From Burkholderiales bacterium (GTDB taxonomy: Bacteria > Pseudomonadota > Gammaproteobacteria > Burkholderiales > CAIKXV01): a DNA stretch of 13,335 nt. Shown piece after piece: positions 7,317 to 13,335 of this stretch. The position numbers and the translations under genes are program-made. The stretch spans positions 1 through 13,335 of the forward strand of contig JACMMK010000308.1 of assembly GCA_014379045.1 (NCBI GenBank), given 5' to 3'. The notes under the pieces are model-generated. The model ran no database searches. It saw only the letters and a program-made list of their open reading frames with translations, and was not told the origin of the DNA. Position 1 is the stretch's first letter. Every line of letters starts with the position of its first letter.

Positions 7317-7598
7317 TCAGAGCTTTCGTAGCCAGTGTTCGTACAGATCGACATCGATCGTGTCGTGCGCGGTGCCGGCATAGTCCGCCCACAGTTCGCG
7401 CTGGGCGAATCGCACCCGGTAGAGCATGCGTCGGGGCTCGCCGCTGCGCCCGTAGGCGAGTTCTTCGGGGTTGCGGAAGCGGCCCACTTCGCGTTCGATC
7501 ACGCCGCGCCTGCCGCGCACGTAGGTCGGCGTGCGGATATGTCCGGGCACGTCGACATCCAGCACCGCGACCCGGTCACCGGCGGCGAACGCGCTCAC
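7317..7598 (-). CDS. Nitrile hydratase beta subunit, C-terminal half as a separate gene (SH3-like)
   Basis: A 93-residue protein equal to the C-terminal SH3-like barrel of nitrile hydratase beta, or the alpha subunit of thiocyanate hydrolase. It shows FAAGDRVAVLDVDVPGHIRT, then YVRGRRGVIE (26-35), GRFRNPEELAYG (39-50) and the closing LYRVRFAQRELW (59-70) with DTIDVDLYEHWL. These are the standard beta-subunit C-terminal motifs, including the arginines near the claw centre. The GTG start at 7598 is the only plausible initiator; GGGACGG lies about eight bases upstream. It begins 37 bases after the beta N-half gene and its stop abuts the alpha start. It probably assembles with both neighbours into a three-chain hydratase. 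It is complete with a clean start and stop, so a natural split rather than decay is favoured. Confidence 0.9.
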   Translation of the reverse strand: MSAFAAGDRVAVLDVDVPGHIRTPTYVRGRRGVIEREVGRFRNPEELAYGRSGEPRRMLYRVRFAQRELWADYAGTAHDTIDVDLYEHWLRKL

Positions 7599-7635
7599 GA
7601 GCGCACCGTCCCGACCCCACGGCGCGCGATCCGCA

Positions 7636-7944
7636 TCATGGAAGCACGTCCGATCGCTGTTCGATGTCGGCCACCTTCGCCGCGAGTTCTTCGATCGAGA
7701 TCAGGCCCTTAGCGATCAGGTTCGTGCTGATCGACTGGATGCGTCGCTCCGCGTAGCCCGCCTCATGATAGATTTCCGCACCGACCGCCTCCAGGCCGCG
7801 GCGATTCTCGTCGACGCGCAGCAGGCCCTTCTGCGACAGCAGCAACAGCATCGCCTCGACCCGCTTCTCCCAGAGCATCATTTCGTGCTCCTGCATCGGG
7901 ATCGCCCCCGCCGGTTCGCCACCGATGTCGTGATAGCCCTTCAT
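7636..7944 (-). CDS. Nitrile hydratase beta subunit, N-terminal half as a separate gene
   Basis: A 102-residue helical protein matching the N-terminal half of nitrile hydratase beta, or the beta subunit of thiocyanate hydrolase. The opening MKGYHDIGGEPAG mirrors the family's M-G-HD-GG start. It continues with LWEKRVEAMLLLLSQKGLL (24-42), ENRRGLEAVGAEIYHEAGYAERR (46-68) and SISTNLIAKGLISIEELAAK (71-90), where the usual ...H.....LL.EKG..T..E pattern is recognisable. The ATG at 7944 is preceded by a weak GGCGGA ribosome site. It is the first gene of the cluster and faces a divergent binding-protein gene. Nitrile hydratase activators (P14K type) are related to this half, so a dual or activator role cannot be excluded; the adjoining C-half makes a true split subunit more likely. 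Confidence 0.87.
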   Translation of the reverse strand: MKGYHDIGGEPAGAIPMQEHEMMLWEKRVEAMLLLLSQKGLLRVDENRRGLEAVGAEIYHEAGYAERRIQSISTNLIAKGLISIEELAAKVADIEQRSDVLP

Positions 7945-7988
7945 TGTCGCGTGTCCGCCCGGCAGTTCCGATGACCTTATTCTGCATC

Positions 7989-8000
7989 ACCTGCGCAGGT
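7989..8000. promoter_or_regulatory. Perfect 12-base palindrome in the divergent intergenic region
   Basis: ACCTGCGCAGGT reads the same on both strands and lies 45 bases upstream of the first hydratase gene, between divergent operons. Position and symmetry suit a dimeric repressor or activator site. No regulator gene is present in the window and no second copy was noticed, so function is inference. Confidence 0.35.
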
Positions 8001-8035
8001 ACCGCGCGGCCGGACTGCACGCGCCGTCCTACAGG

Positions 8036-8058
8036 CCGGGCGCGTATCTCGCGCCCGG
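8036..8058. promoter_or_regulatory. 9-bp GC-rich hairpin in the divergent intergenic region
   Basis: The arms CCGGGCGCG (8036-8044) and CGCGCCCGG (8050-8058) are perfectly complementary around a TATCT loop. It sits about midway between the start codons of the divergent genes, 77 bases before the binding-protein start. There is no T tract on either side, so it is not a standard terminator; an operator or a leader structure is possible. Confidence 0.4.
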
Positions 8059-8071
8059 TTCAGCACGGTAC

Positions 8072-8100
8072 TTGCTTTAGCGGACAGGGATGATGATCAT
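8072..8100 (+). promoter_or_regulatory. Weak sigma70-like promoter candidate for the binding-protein gene at 8135
   Basis: TTGCTT (8072-8077) and GATCAT (8095-8100) are spaced by 17 bases, matching 3 of 6 and 4 of 6 consensus positions. Transcription would begin near 8107, leaving a leader of about 28 bases with the ribosome site AAGGA (8124-8128) six bases before the ATG at 8135. It is weak, and other signals are possible in GC-rich DNA. Confidence 0.28.
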
Positions 8101-8134
8101 CGCTGCCGGACTTACCAAATCAGAAGGATTCACG

Positions 8135-9136
8135 ATGTCTGTCGAACGGTTCCACCGGCGTTTTGTGTTCCGTCCCTGCTCCACGCTGTGGACCCTGGCC
8201 GCGCTCGCCGCGCCGCTGTCCTGCGCGCTGGCCCAGGACAATTTTCCGCAGCGGCCGCTGCGGATCATGGTCGGCTTCTCGGCCGGCAGCGTCGTCGACA
8301 TCTCCGCGCGTGTCGTGGCCGAGAAACTTTCGGACGCGCTGAAGCAGCCGGTGGTGATCGACAATCGGCCGAGCGCCGGCGGCATCGTCGCTGCCGAACT
8401 GGTCGCGCGCGGGTCGGCCGACGGCTACACGCTGCTGTCGGTGTCGGCTTCGCATGCGATCGGACCGGCGGTGACGACCAAGCTGCCCTACAACGTGCTG
8501 AAGGATTTTGCCGGCATCACGACCACCGTCAACGTGCCCTCGGTGCTGGTCACCAGTGCGGCGACCGGGCCGAAAACGGTGAAGGACCTGATCGCGCTGT
8601 CGAAAGCCAAGCCGGGCTCACTCAATTTCTCGTCGGGCGGCATCGCGTCGTCGACCCATTTCGTCGCCGAACTGTTCAACAGCATGGCCGGCATCGAGGC
8701 GACGCACGTGCCGTTCAAGGGCATTCCCGAAGCGTTGACCGCGGTGATCTCGGGTACCGTCAATTACACGATCACGCCGATGCCCAACGCATTGGCGCAG
8801 GTCTCCGCGAGCAAGGTCAATGCGCTCGGCGTGACGGTGGCCAAGCGCACGACCGCGCTGCCCGAGATTCCGACGATCGCTGAAGCAGGGGTCACCGGGT
8901 TTCGCTACGACACCTGGTTCGGATTGCTGGCACCGGCGGCGACGCCGCGCCCGCTCGTCGAGCGGCTCAACAAGGAAGTCGTGCGCGTGCTGAACCTGCC
9001 CGAGGTGCGCGAGCGCTTCCGCAGCCTCGGTGCCGAGCCGATTCCGATGGGTGCGGCGGAGTTCGACACGTTCATCGCGCAACAGGTCGATCGTTTCATC
9101 AAGGTCGCCAAGCAGGCGAACATCAGGGCGGAATAG
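8135..9136 (+). CDS. Tripartite tricarboxylate transporter-type (Bug/TctC) periplasmic binding protein
   Basis: A 333-residue periplasmic solute-binding protein of the Bug family, which captures small carboxylates or other organic solutes. A Sec signal peptide occupies about residues 1-33 (basic start SVERFHRRF, hydrophobic core, cut near SCALAQ). Then come PLRIMVGFSAGSVVDISAR (41-59), the DNRPSAGG stretch, ADGYTLL, FAGITT, the HVPFKG loop, and the late PEIPTIAEAGVTGF. The ligand loop is GFSAGSVVD rather than the common PPGGPxD, suggesting altered ligand preference. The ATG at 8135 is chosen over one at 8090 because AAGGA precedes it by six bases and it gives a normal leader. It is followed 57 bases on by a fructokinase gene on the same strand. 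No TctA or TctB membrane genes are in view, so the ligand and partner are unknown. Confidence 0.93.
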   Translation: MSVERFHRRFVFRPCSTLWTLAALAAPLSCALAQDNFPQRPLRIMVGFSAGSVVDISARVVAEKLSDALKQPVVIDNRPSAGGIVAAELVARGSADGYTLLSVSASHAIGPAVTTKLPYNVLKDFAGITTTVNVPSVLVTSAATGPKTVKDLIALSKAKPGSLNFSSGGIASSTHFVAELFNSMAGIEATHVPFKGIPEALTAVISGTVNYTITPMPNALAQVSASKVNALGVTVAKRTTALPEIPTIAEAGVTGFRYDTWFGLLAPAATPRPLVERLNKEVVRVLNLPEVRERFRSLGAEPIPMGAAEFDTFIAQQVDRFIKVAKQANIRAE

Positions 9137-9193
9137 GGTACGCAGGCTCGATCGAACCGCTGCCGACGCACTGCCGCGTTCGAGCGATCTCCG

Positions 9194-10090
9194 ATGCGCA
9201 TCGGCGTCGATCTCGGCGGCACCAAGATCGAAGCGATCGCGCTCGACGCCGACGGGGCGGAGTGCGCGCGGGTTCGGCGCGCGACGCCGCAAGGCGACTA
9301 CGAGGCCACGCTCGATGCGATCCAGGCACTGGTCGTCGATCTTGAAACGCGCGCCGGCGGCAGGCGTGCGCACATCGGCGTCGCCACGCCCGGTGCGTTA
9401 TCGACCGCGACCGGAAGGCTGAAGAACTCGAACTCGGTGTGCCTGAACGGCCGCCCGCTCGCGACCGATCTCGAAGCGCGGCTCGAGCGTCCGCTGCGCT
9501 TCGCCAACGACGCCAACTGCTTCGCGCTCTCCGAGGCGACCGACGGTTCCGCGGCGGGCAGGCGCGTGGTATTCGGCGTCATCCTCGGCACGGGCGTCGG
9601 CGGTGGCATCGTGATCGATGGCCGAGTGGTCGACGGCCGCAACGCGATCGCCGGCGAGTGGGGCCACAATCCACTGCAACCGATTCGGGACGACGAGTGC
9701 CCGAGTCGCTGCTACTGCGGACGCCTGGGTTGCATCGAAACCTGGCTCTCGGGCCCGGCGCTCGCGCAGGACCACCAACGGCATACCGGGCAGACCATGG
9801 ATGCCGAGGACATCTCGGCCGGGGCCGCACACGGTGACCTCGCGTGTCGGGCGACGCTCGAGCGCTATTGCGAACGCGCCGGCCGTGCGCTGGCCGGCGT
9901 GATCAATCTGCTCGATCCCGATGTGATCGTGCTGGGCGGTGGCGTCTCGAATATCGACACGCTCTACGAACGCATCCCGCTGTACTGGCGCGAACACGTG
10001 TTCTCGGACTCGATCGACACGGAGCTCGTGCGCAACCGGCACGGCGATTCATCGGGTGTGCGCGGGGCGGCGTGGTTATGGCCGGCGTGA
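9194..10090 (+). CDS. mak: ROK-family sugar kinase, fructokinase (Mak-like)
   Basis: A 298-residue ROK-family kinase that phosphorylates a hexose, most likely fructose to fructose 6-phosphate with ATP. It follows E. coli Mak closely: DLGGTK phosphate loop (6-11), LKNSNSVCLNGRPL, FANDANC with catalytic base Asp106, GTGVGGG (132-138), GEWGHNPL (154-161), the zinc site His158 with Cys173, Cys175 and Cys180 in CYCGRLGCIE, DPDVIVLGGG (241-250), and the ending HGDSSGVRGAAWLWP. Length matches Mak (302). The ATG start is at the family's usual position; no strong Shine-Dalgarno is seen. It begins 57 bases after the binding-protein stop, so the two could share a transcript, although Bug ligands are not usually sugars. 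It converges with the gene ending at 10161. The symbol rests on family resemblance; a broader hexokinase is the alternative. Confidence 0.92.
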   Translation: MRIGVDLGGTKIEAIALDADGAECARVRRATPQGDYEATLDAIQALVVDLETRAGGRRAHIGVATPGALSTATGRLKNSNSVCLNGRPLATDLEARLERPLRFANDANCFALSEATDGSAAGRRVVFGVILGTGVGGGIVIDGRVVDGRNAIAGEWGHNPLQPIRDDECPSRCYCGRLGCIETWLSGPALAQDHQRHTGQTMDAEDISAGAAHGDLACRATLERYCERAGRALAGVINLLDPDVIVLGGGVSNIDTLYERIPLYWREHVFSDSIDTELVRNRHGDSSGVRGAAWLWPA

Positions 10091-10140
10091 GCGCAAAGAG
10101 GCCGCAGGCAGCGCCCTGTCGCCGGTGCGGCGTCTTGCGC
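10091..10140. terminator. Nested inverted repeat between convergent genes, possible bidirectional terminator
   Basis: Outer arms GCGCAA (10091-10096) and TTGCGC (10135-10140) enclose inner arms GCCGCA (10101-10106) and TGCGGC (10126-10131). The structure starts directly after the fructokinase stop and lies before the convergent stop at 10161. It lacks a T tract, so it is not a canonical rho-independent terminator, but its place between tail-to-tail genes suits an end-of-transcript structure. Confidence 0.35.
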
Positions 10141-10160
10141 GAGATGCCGCGTTGCGCCGC

Positions 10161-11198
10161 TCAATCGGCCTTCGCACCCGACTCGCGGATGATGCGTGCG
10201 TACTTCGGTTGTTCCGCCTTGATGAACGCGGCGAACTCGTCCGAGGTATTGCCCACCGGCTCGGCACCAAACGCGGCGAGTCGCTCACGCATGTCGGCAA
10301 GCTGCAGGATGCGCACGATCTCACGCTGAAGGCGCTCGACGATCACGCTGGGCACCTTGGCCGGGGCGAACACCCCGAACCAGGTACTGATGTCGAAGCC
10401 GGCGACCCCGGCTTCCTGCATCGTCGGCAACTCCGGCACGAAGCCGCTGCGCCTGACCGTCGTGACGGCGAGCGCGCGCACGCGGCCGGCCTTGATCTGC
10501 GGCAGCGCCGATGCCAGGTTGTCGAACATCAGCGTGAGCTGGCCGCCGAGCAGATCGACGACCGCGGGTGCCGAACCCTTGTAGGGCACATGCGTGATGT
10601 CGATCTTCGCGCTCGTCTTCAACAGTTCCCCGGCGAGGTGCCCGCCGCTGCCGCTGCCACCGGATCCGAACGCGAGTTTTCCCGGCTGCGCGCGCGCGAG
10701 CGCGATCAACTCCTTCACCGATTCGGCCTTGACCGCAACGTTCACGACCAGCACGTTGGGGACGTTCGCAACCAGGGTGATCGGCGTGAAATCGCGCACT
10801 GGATCGTAGCCGAGCTTCGGGTAGAGATACGGATTTACCGCGTGCGTGGACAACGCACCCATCAGCAAGGTGTAGCCGTCGGCCGCCGCGCGCGCCGCGA
10901 GTTCGGCGCCGACGCTGCCCCCGGCGCCGGGTCGATTGTCGATCAACACCGGCTGGCCGAAGGTTTCGCTCATGCGCGCGCCGAGCAGGCGGGCCGTGAT
11001 GTCGAGCGGGCCACCGGGTGGAAATGGCACGATGAAGCGGATCGGGCGTATCGGCCACGCGGGGGTCTGTGCAAGCGCGGCGCGCGGCAGGGACATCGCC
11101 ACGGCGCAGACGAGTTGCAGCGTTACCAGACCGATGCCGAGGCGCCCCTCTGGCGAAAAGCTCGAACCACGGATCGCGCGCTCACCTGCGACCGTCAT
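10161..11198 (-). CDS. Bug/TctC-type periplasmic binding protein
   Basis: A 345-residue periplasmic binding protein of the tripartite tricarboxylate (Bug) family. The signal peptide is long (about 1-43): a polar, lightly charged start followed by a hydrophobic stretch and ALAQ near 41-44. The mature part begins WPIRPIRFIVPFPPGGPLDITAR (48-70), with the classic PPGGPxD ligand loop, then IDNRPGAGG, ADGYTLL, DFTPITLVA, HVPYKG, and FVPELPTMQEAGVAGF. Its ATG overlaps the stop of the next upstream Bug gene (ATGA at 11195-11198), so the two are co-translated. It converges on the fructokinase gene. No membrane components of a TTT transporter accompany it. The ligand cannot be read; known members bind carboxylates such as citrate, glutamate, nicotinate or terephthalate. 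Confidence 0.94.
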   Translation of the reverse strand: MTVAGERAIRGSSFSPEGRLGIGLVTLQLVCAVAMSLPRAALAQTPAWPIRPIRFIVPFPPGGPLDITARLLGARMSETFGQPVLIDNRPGAGGSVGAELAARAAADGYTLLMGALSTHAVNPYLYPKLGYDPVRDFTPITLVANVPNVLVVNVAVKAESVKELIALARAQPGKLAFGSGGSGSGGHLAGELLKTSAKIDITHVPYKGSAPAVVDLLGGQLTLMFDNLASALPQIKAGRVRALAVTTVRRSGFVPELPTMQEAGVAGFDISTWFGVFAPAKVPSVIVERLQREIVRILQLADMRERLAAFGAEPVGNTSDEFAAFIKAEQPKYARIIRESGAKAD

Positions 11199-12247
11199 TG
11201 GCTCGACTTGATGCCCGCCAGTTTGATCAACTTGTCCCAGCGTGTGTACTCCTGTGCGATGAACGCGCCGAACTGCTCGGGCGTGCTGCCGATCGTCTCG
11301 AGTCCCGCCTCGGTGTAGCGCGCGAGCAGGCCCGGGGTCGCCAGTGCACGCACGGTCGCGGCGTGGATGTCTTTCACCAGCGGGCGGGGCAGTTTCGCGG
11401 GCCCCACCACGCCGTACCAGGTCACCGACTCGAACCCGGGCATGCCGCCTTCGTCGAAGGTCGGCGTATCGGGCAACGCGACCGAGCGCTTCAGCGAGCC
11501 GTTGGCGATCGCCTTCAGCTTGCCGCTCTTCACATGCGGCAGCACGGTCGGGATGCTGGTGATGGTCAGCTGCAACGTGCCGCTCAACAGGTCGATCAGC
11601 ATCGGCGCCGTGCCCTTGTACGGGACGTGCAACGCTTCGGTCTTCGTCGTGTAGGTGAACATCTCGAAGGCGAGATGGGTCGAGCTGCCCTGGCCGACCG
11701 AGCCGTAGTTGAACTTGCCCGGCTGCGCGCGCATCAGCGCGAGCAACTCCTTGACGGTGTTCGCCGGCACCGCGCTGTTGGCAACCAGGAAGAACGGGCT
11801 GTTGACGACCTGGCTGATCGGGGTGAAATCCTTCAGCGGGTGATACTTGACCGACGGGTTCAGCAACGGCGCGGCGATCATTCCCGAGTGGGTACCGAGC
11901 AGCAGGTTGTAGCCGTCCGCGGGCGCGCTGCGCACGATGTCGTTGCCGATCGTGCCGCCACCACCGGGCCGGTTGTCGACGAGCACGGGCTGTCCCCAGA
12001 CCTTGGCGAGTTCATCGGCGAGTCCACGCGCGACGAAATCGACCGGGCCGCCCGGCGGAAACGTGATCACCATCCGCACCGATTTCACCGGAAACGACTG
12101 TGCGAGCGCGGCACCGGCAACGGACGAAGACAGCACCGCGGCAACCACAACCGCCGTGCGCAAACGCGATATGACACTCGGGGTCGCCCTCGCGCTGCGC
12201 GCGAAGCTGCGGCCGCGCCGCGGCGCACGTATCGAGTCGAAGGGCAT
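11195..12247 (-). CDS. Bug/TctC-type periplasmic binding protein
   Basis: A 350-residue Bug-family periplasmic binding protein. The leader (about 1-49) has an unusually long Arg-rich n-region (RAPRRGRSFARSAR) before the hydrophobic VVVAAVLSSSVAGAALAQ; the RR pair lacks the other Tat positions, so Sec export is assumed. The mature protein shows FPVKSVRMVITFPPGGPVDFVAR, DNRPGGGG, ADGYNLLLG, DFTPISQVVNS, HVPYKGTAPMLIDLLSG and LPDTPTFDEGGMPGFESVTWYG, all family typical. The ATG at 12247 has GGAGA five bases upstream, the best ribosome site among the minus-strand Bug genes here. It overlaps the following Bug gene by four bases and lies 80 bases after the preceding one, so the three may form one transcript. 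Ligand is unknown. Confidence 0.94.
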   Translation of the reverse strand: MPFDSIRAPRRGRSFARSARATPSVISRLRTAVVVAAVLSSSVAGAALAQSFPVKSVRMVITFPPGGPVDFVARGLADELAKVWGQPVLVDNRPGGGGTIGNDIVRSAPADGYNLLLGTHSGMIAAPLLNPSVKYHPLKDFTPISQVVNSPFFLVANSAVPANTVKELLALMRAQPGKFNYGSVGQGSSTHLAFEMFTYTTKTEALHVPYKGTAPMLIDLLSGTLQLTITSIPTVLPHVKSGKLKAIANGSLKRSVALPDTPTFDEGGMPGFESVTWYGVVGPAKLPRPLVKDIHAATVRALATPGLLARYTEAGLETIGSTPEQFGAFIAQEYTRWDKLIKLAGIKSSQ

Positions 12248-12327
12248 CTGTTTCTCCGGAAGCGATGCGGTGAAGGCAGGTTAACAACGAACTTCTGGTC
12301 GTGACGGGTCAGGCCTCACCACGCCGT

Positions 12328-13335
12328 TCACGGGTTGAGCACGATGCCGAAGGTCTTGCCGATCCGCTCATAGGTCTCGAACTGCACGCGCACGAAATTC
12401 GCGGTCTCGGCCGGCGAGAGGATGCGCGGCACCGATCCGATCTTCTCGGTGGCGCGCACCCAGTCGGCATCCTTCGACACCTGGGCGAGCACGTTGCCCC
12501 AGAACGCGATCTGCTCTTTCGTCATGCCGGGAGGGCCGAACAGCGCGCTCCAGCCGACGATCCGCTCCATCGATTCGGCACCGATCTCGCGCGCGGTCGG
12601 CACGTCGGGCAAGTCCTTGAACCGTTCCGGCAACGTGACGACGAGCGCGCGCAGTTTTCCCGCCTGGATCTGCGGGTTCGCCGGGCCTAGATTGCCGCAG
12701 CCGAAGTCGACCTGTCCCGAGAGGATCGCGATCACCGCGTCGCCACCGCCCTTGAACGGCACCTGCACCGCGGCATCCTTGCCGAGCTTGTAGACGTCGA
12801 ACATCATCTGCGGCCCCATTTCGTGGATGGTGCCGAAGCCGGCCGTGCTGTAGGTGAGCTTGTTCGGATTCTTGCGGATCGCCGCGACCAGGTCGCTGAA
12901 CGTCTTGTGCGGCGAGTCGGCACGCACCATGCATACGTAGGGATTCAGTTCGAGCAGGCCGAGGAAGGTGAACTCGTTCCAGCGATAGCCGAGCTTCGGC
13001 GCGAGCGCCGGCAGCACCGCCTGCGAGCCCACGCGTGCTAGCAGCAGGTTGTAGCCGTCGGGGGGCGCCTTGGCGACCGACTCGGAGCCGATCGCCCCGC
13101 TCGCGCCGGTGCGGTTGATCACGACGACCTGCTGGTTGTTCAGATATCGCGGGAGCACGTTGGCGAGCGCGCGCGCGGCGAGGTCGGCGTCGCCGCCTGC
13201 CGAGAACGGCGCGATCAGCTGTACCGGCTTGACCGGGAACCCCTGAGCGAGCGCGCACTGCGCAGGGAATAGCAGCGCCACCGCGGCCACCGGGGTCAGC
13301 GCCAGGGCTAAGCCACGGGCGGTGCGCAATGCCGC
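12328..13335 (-). CDS. Bug/TctC-type periplasmic binding protein, probably cut at its 5' end by the window
   Basis: At least 333 residues of a Bug-family binding protein. From the only in-window initiator, a TTG at 13329, the leader would be MRTARGLALALTPVAAVALL with ALAQ near 26-29. The frame stays open to the last base, so a start just outside the window is as likely. The mature part begins FPVKPVQLIAPFSAGGDADLAAR, then INRTGASGAIGSE, PPDGYNLLLARVG, QVPFKGGGDAVIAILSG and LPDVPTAREIG. The ligand loop is PFSAGGDAD, unlike the PPGGPxD of the two genes after it, and the central stretch LELNPYVCMVRADSP is distinct, so it is a divergent paralog rather than a recent duplicate. It is first of three tandem Bug genes here; its ligand is unknown. 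Confidence 0.92.
   Translation of the reverse strand, partial: AALRTARGLALALTPVAAVALLFPAQCALAQGFPVKPVQLIAPFSAGGDADLAARALANVLPRYLNNQQVVVINRTGASGAIGSESVAKAPPDGYNLLLARVGSQAVLPALAPKLGYRWNEFTFLGLLELNPYVCMVRADSPHKTFSDLVAAIRKNPNKLTYSTAGFGTIHEMGPQMMFDVYKLGKDAAVQVPFKGGGDAVIAILSGQVDFGCGNLGPANPQIQAGKLRALVVTLPERFKDLPDVPTAREIGAESMERIVGWSALFGPPGMTKEQIAFWGNVLAQVSKDADWVRATEKIGSVPRILSPAETANFVRVQFETYERIGKTFGIVLNP

Noticed and set aside
7599..7635. Reading the two beta halves as one gene broken by a frameshift
   Set aside because: Each half has a plausible start and stop, the break falls in the linker between domains, and three-chain relatives with the same gene order are known. It is not formally excluded without relatives to compare.
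8090..8134. Earlier ATG at 8090 for the plus-strand Bug gene
   Set aside because: It would put 15 extra residues before the signal peptide and lacks a ribosome site, while AAGGA precedes the ATG at 8135 at ideal spacing.
12158..12247. Twin-arginine (Tat) signal on the Arg-rich leader of the Bug protein starting at 12247
   Set aside because: The RR pair is not followed by the F-L-K type positions, and the family is normally Sec-exported.
9939..12304. Long plus-strand open frames opposite the minus-strand Bug genes (9939-11318 and 11069-12304)
   Set aside because: They cross the boundaries of real genes and have no domain wording, while the minus strand shows full Bug motifs and signal peptides.

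Overview
The window reads as chromosomal DNA of a GC-rich betaproteobacterium, most likely of the order Burkholderiales. The GroEL fragment has betaproteobacterial wording and a GGM-rich tail. Four tripartite-tricarboxylate (Bug/TctC) type periplasmic binding proteins occur in about 5 kb, an expansion typical of that order. Genus and species cannot be read from the sequence. No tRNA, rRNA, insertion sequence, phage gene or CRISPR array was seen, and no stretch longer than about 300 bases lacks a gene.

Left edge (1-1341): the 3' two thirds of groEL on the plus strand, closed by a strong stem-loop with A and T tracts. A GNAT acetyltransferase (1342-1779) reads toward it on the minus strand, and its own gene is preceded by about 196 bases in which I see nothing convincing.

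Middle (1976-7944): seven minus-strand genes packed like one operon, read from 7944 down. They are the two halves of a nitrile-hydratase beta subunit as separate genes, a cobalt-type nitrile-hydratase alpha subunit, and a leaderless protein of the 4,5-dihydroxyphthalate decarboxylase family (often auto-annotated as an ABC binding protein). Next come a membrane fatty-acid-hydroxylase-family di-iron enzyme, a KAS III-like ketosynthase fused to a heme-oxygenase-like (TenA/PqqC/UndA-type) domain, and a 300-residue protein of unknown family. Overlaps of 1-4 bases or exact abutment at five of the six junctions' neighbourhoods argue for co-expression. Together these look like a small, unassigned biosynthetic or catabolic pathway combining acyl condensation, two non-heme-iron oxygenase folds, a decarboxylase-like enzyme and nitrile or thiocyanate hydration. 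This is the best candidate for an undescribed system.

Right part (8135-13335): a Bug-type binding protein and a Mak-like fructokinase (ROK family) run on the plus strand, divergent from the hydratase operon across a 190-base region holding a perfect 12-base palindrome and a 9-bp hairpin. Convergent to them, three more Bug-type binding proteins lie in tandem on the minus strand, two of them overlapping by four bases and the last cut by the window end. No TctA/TctB membrane subunits are present, so these are orphan binding proteins within this window.
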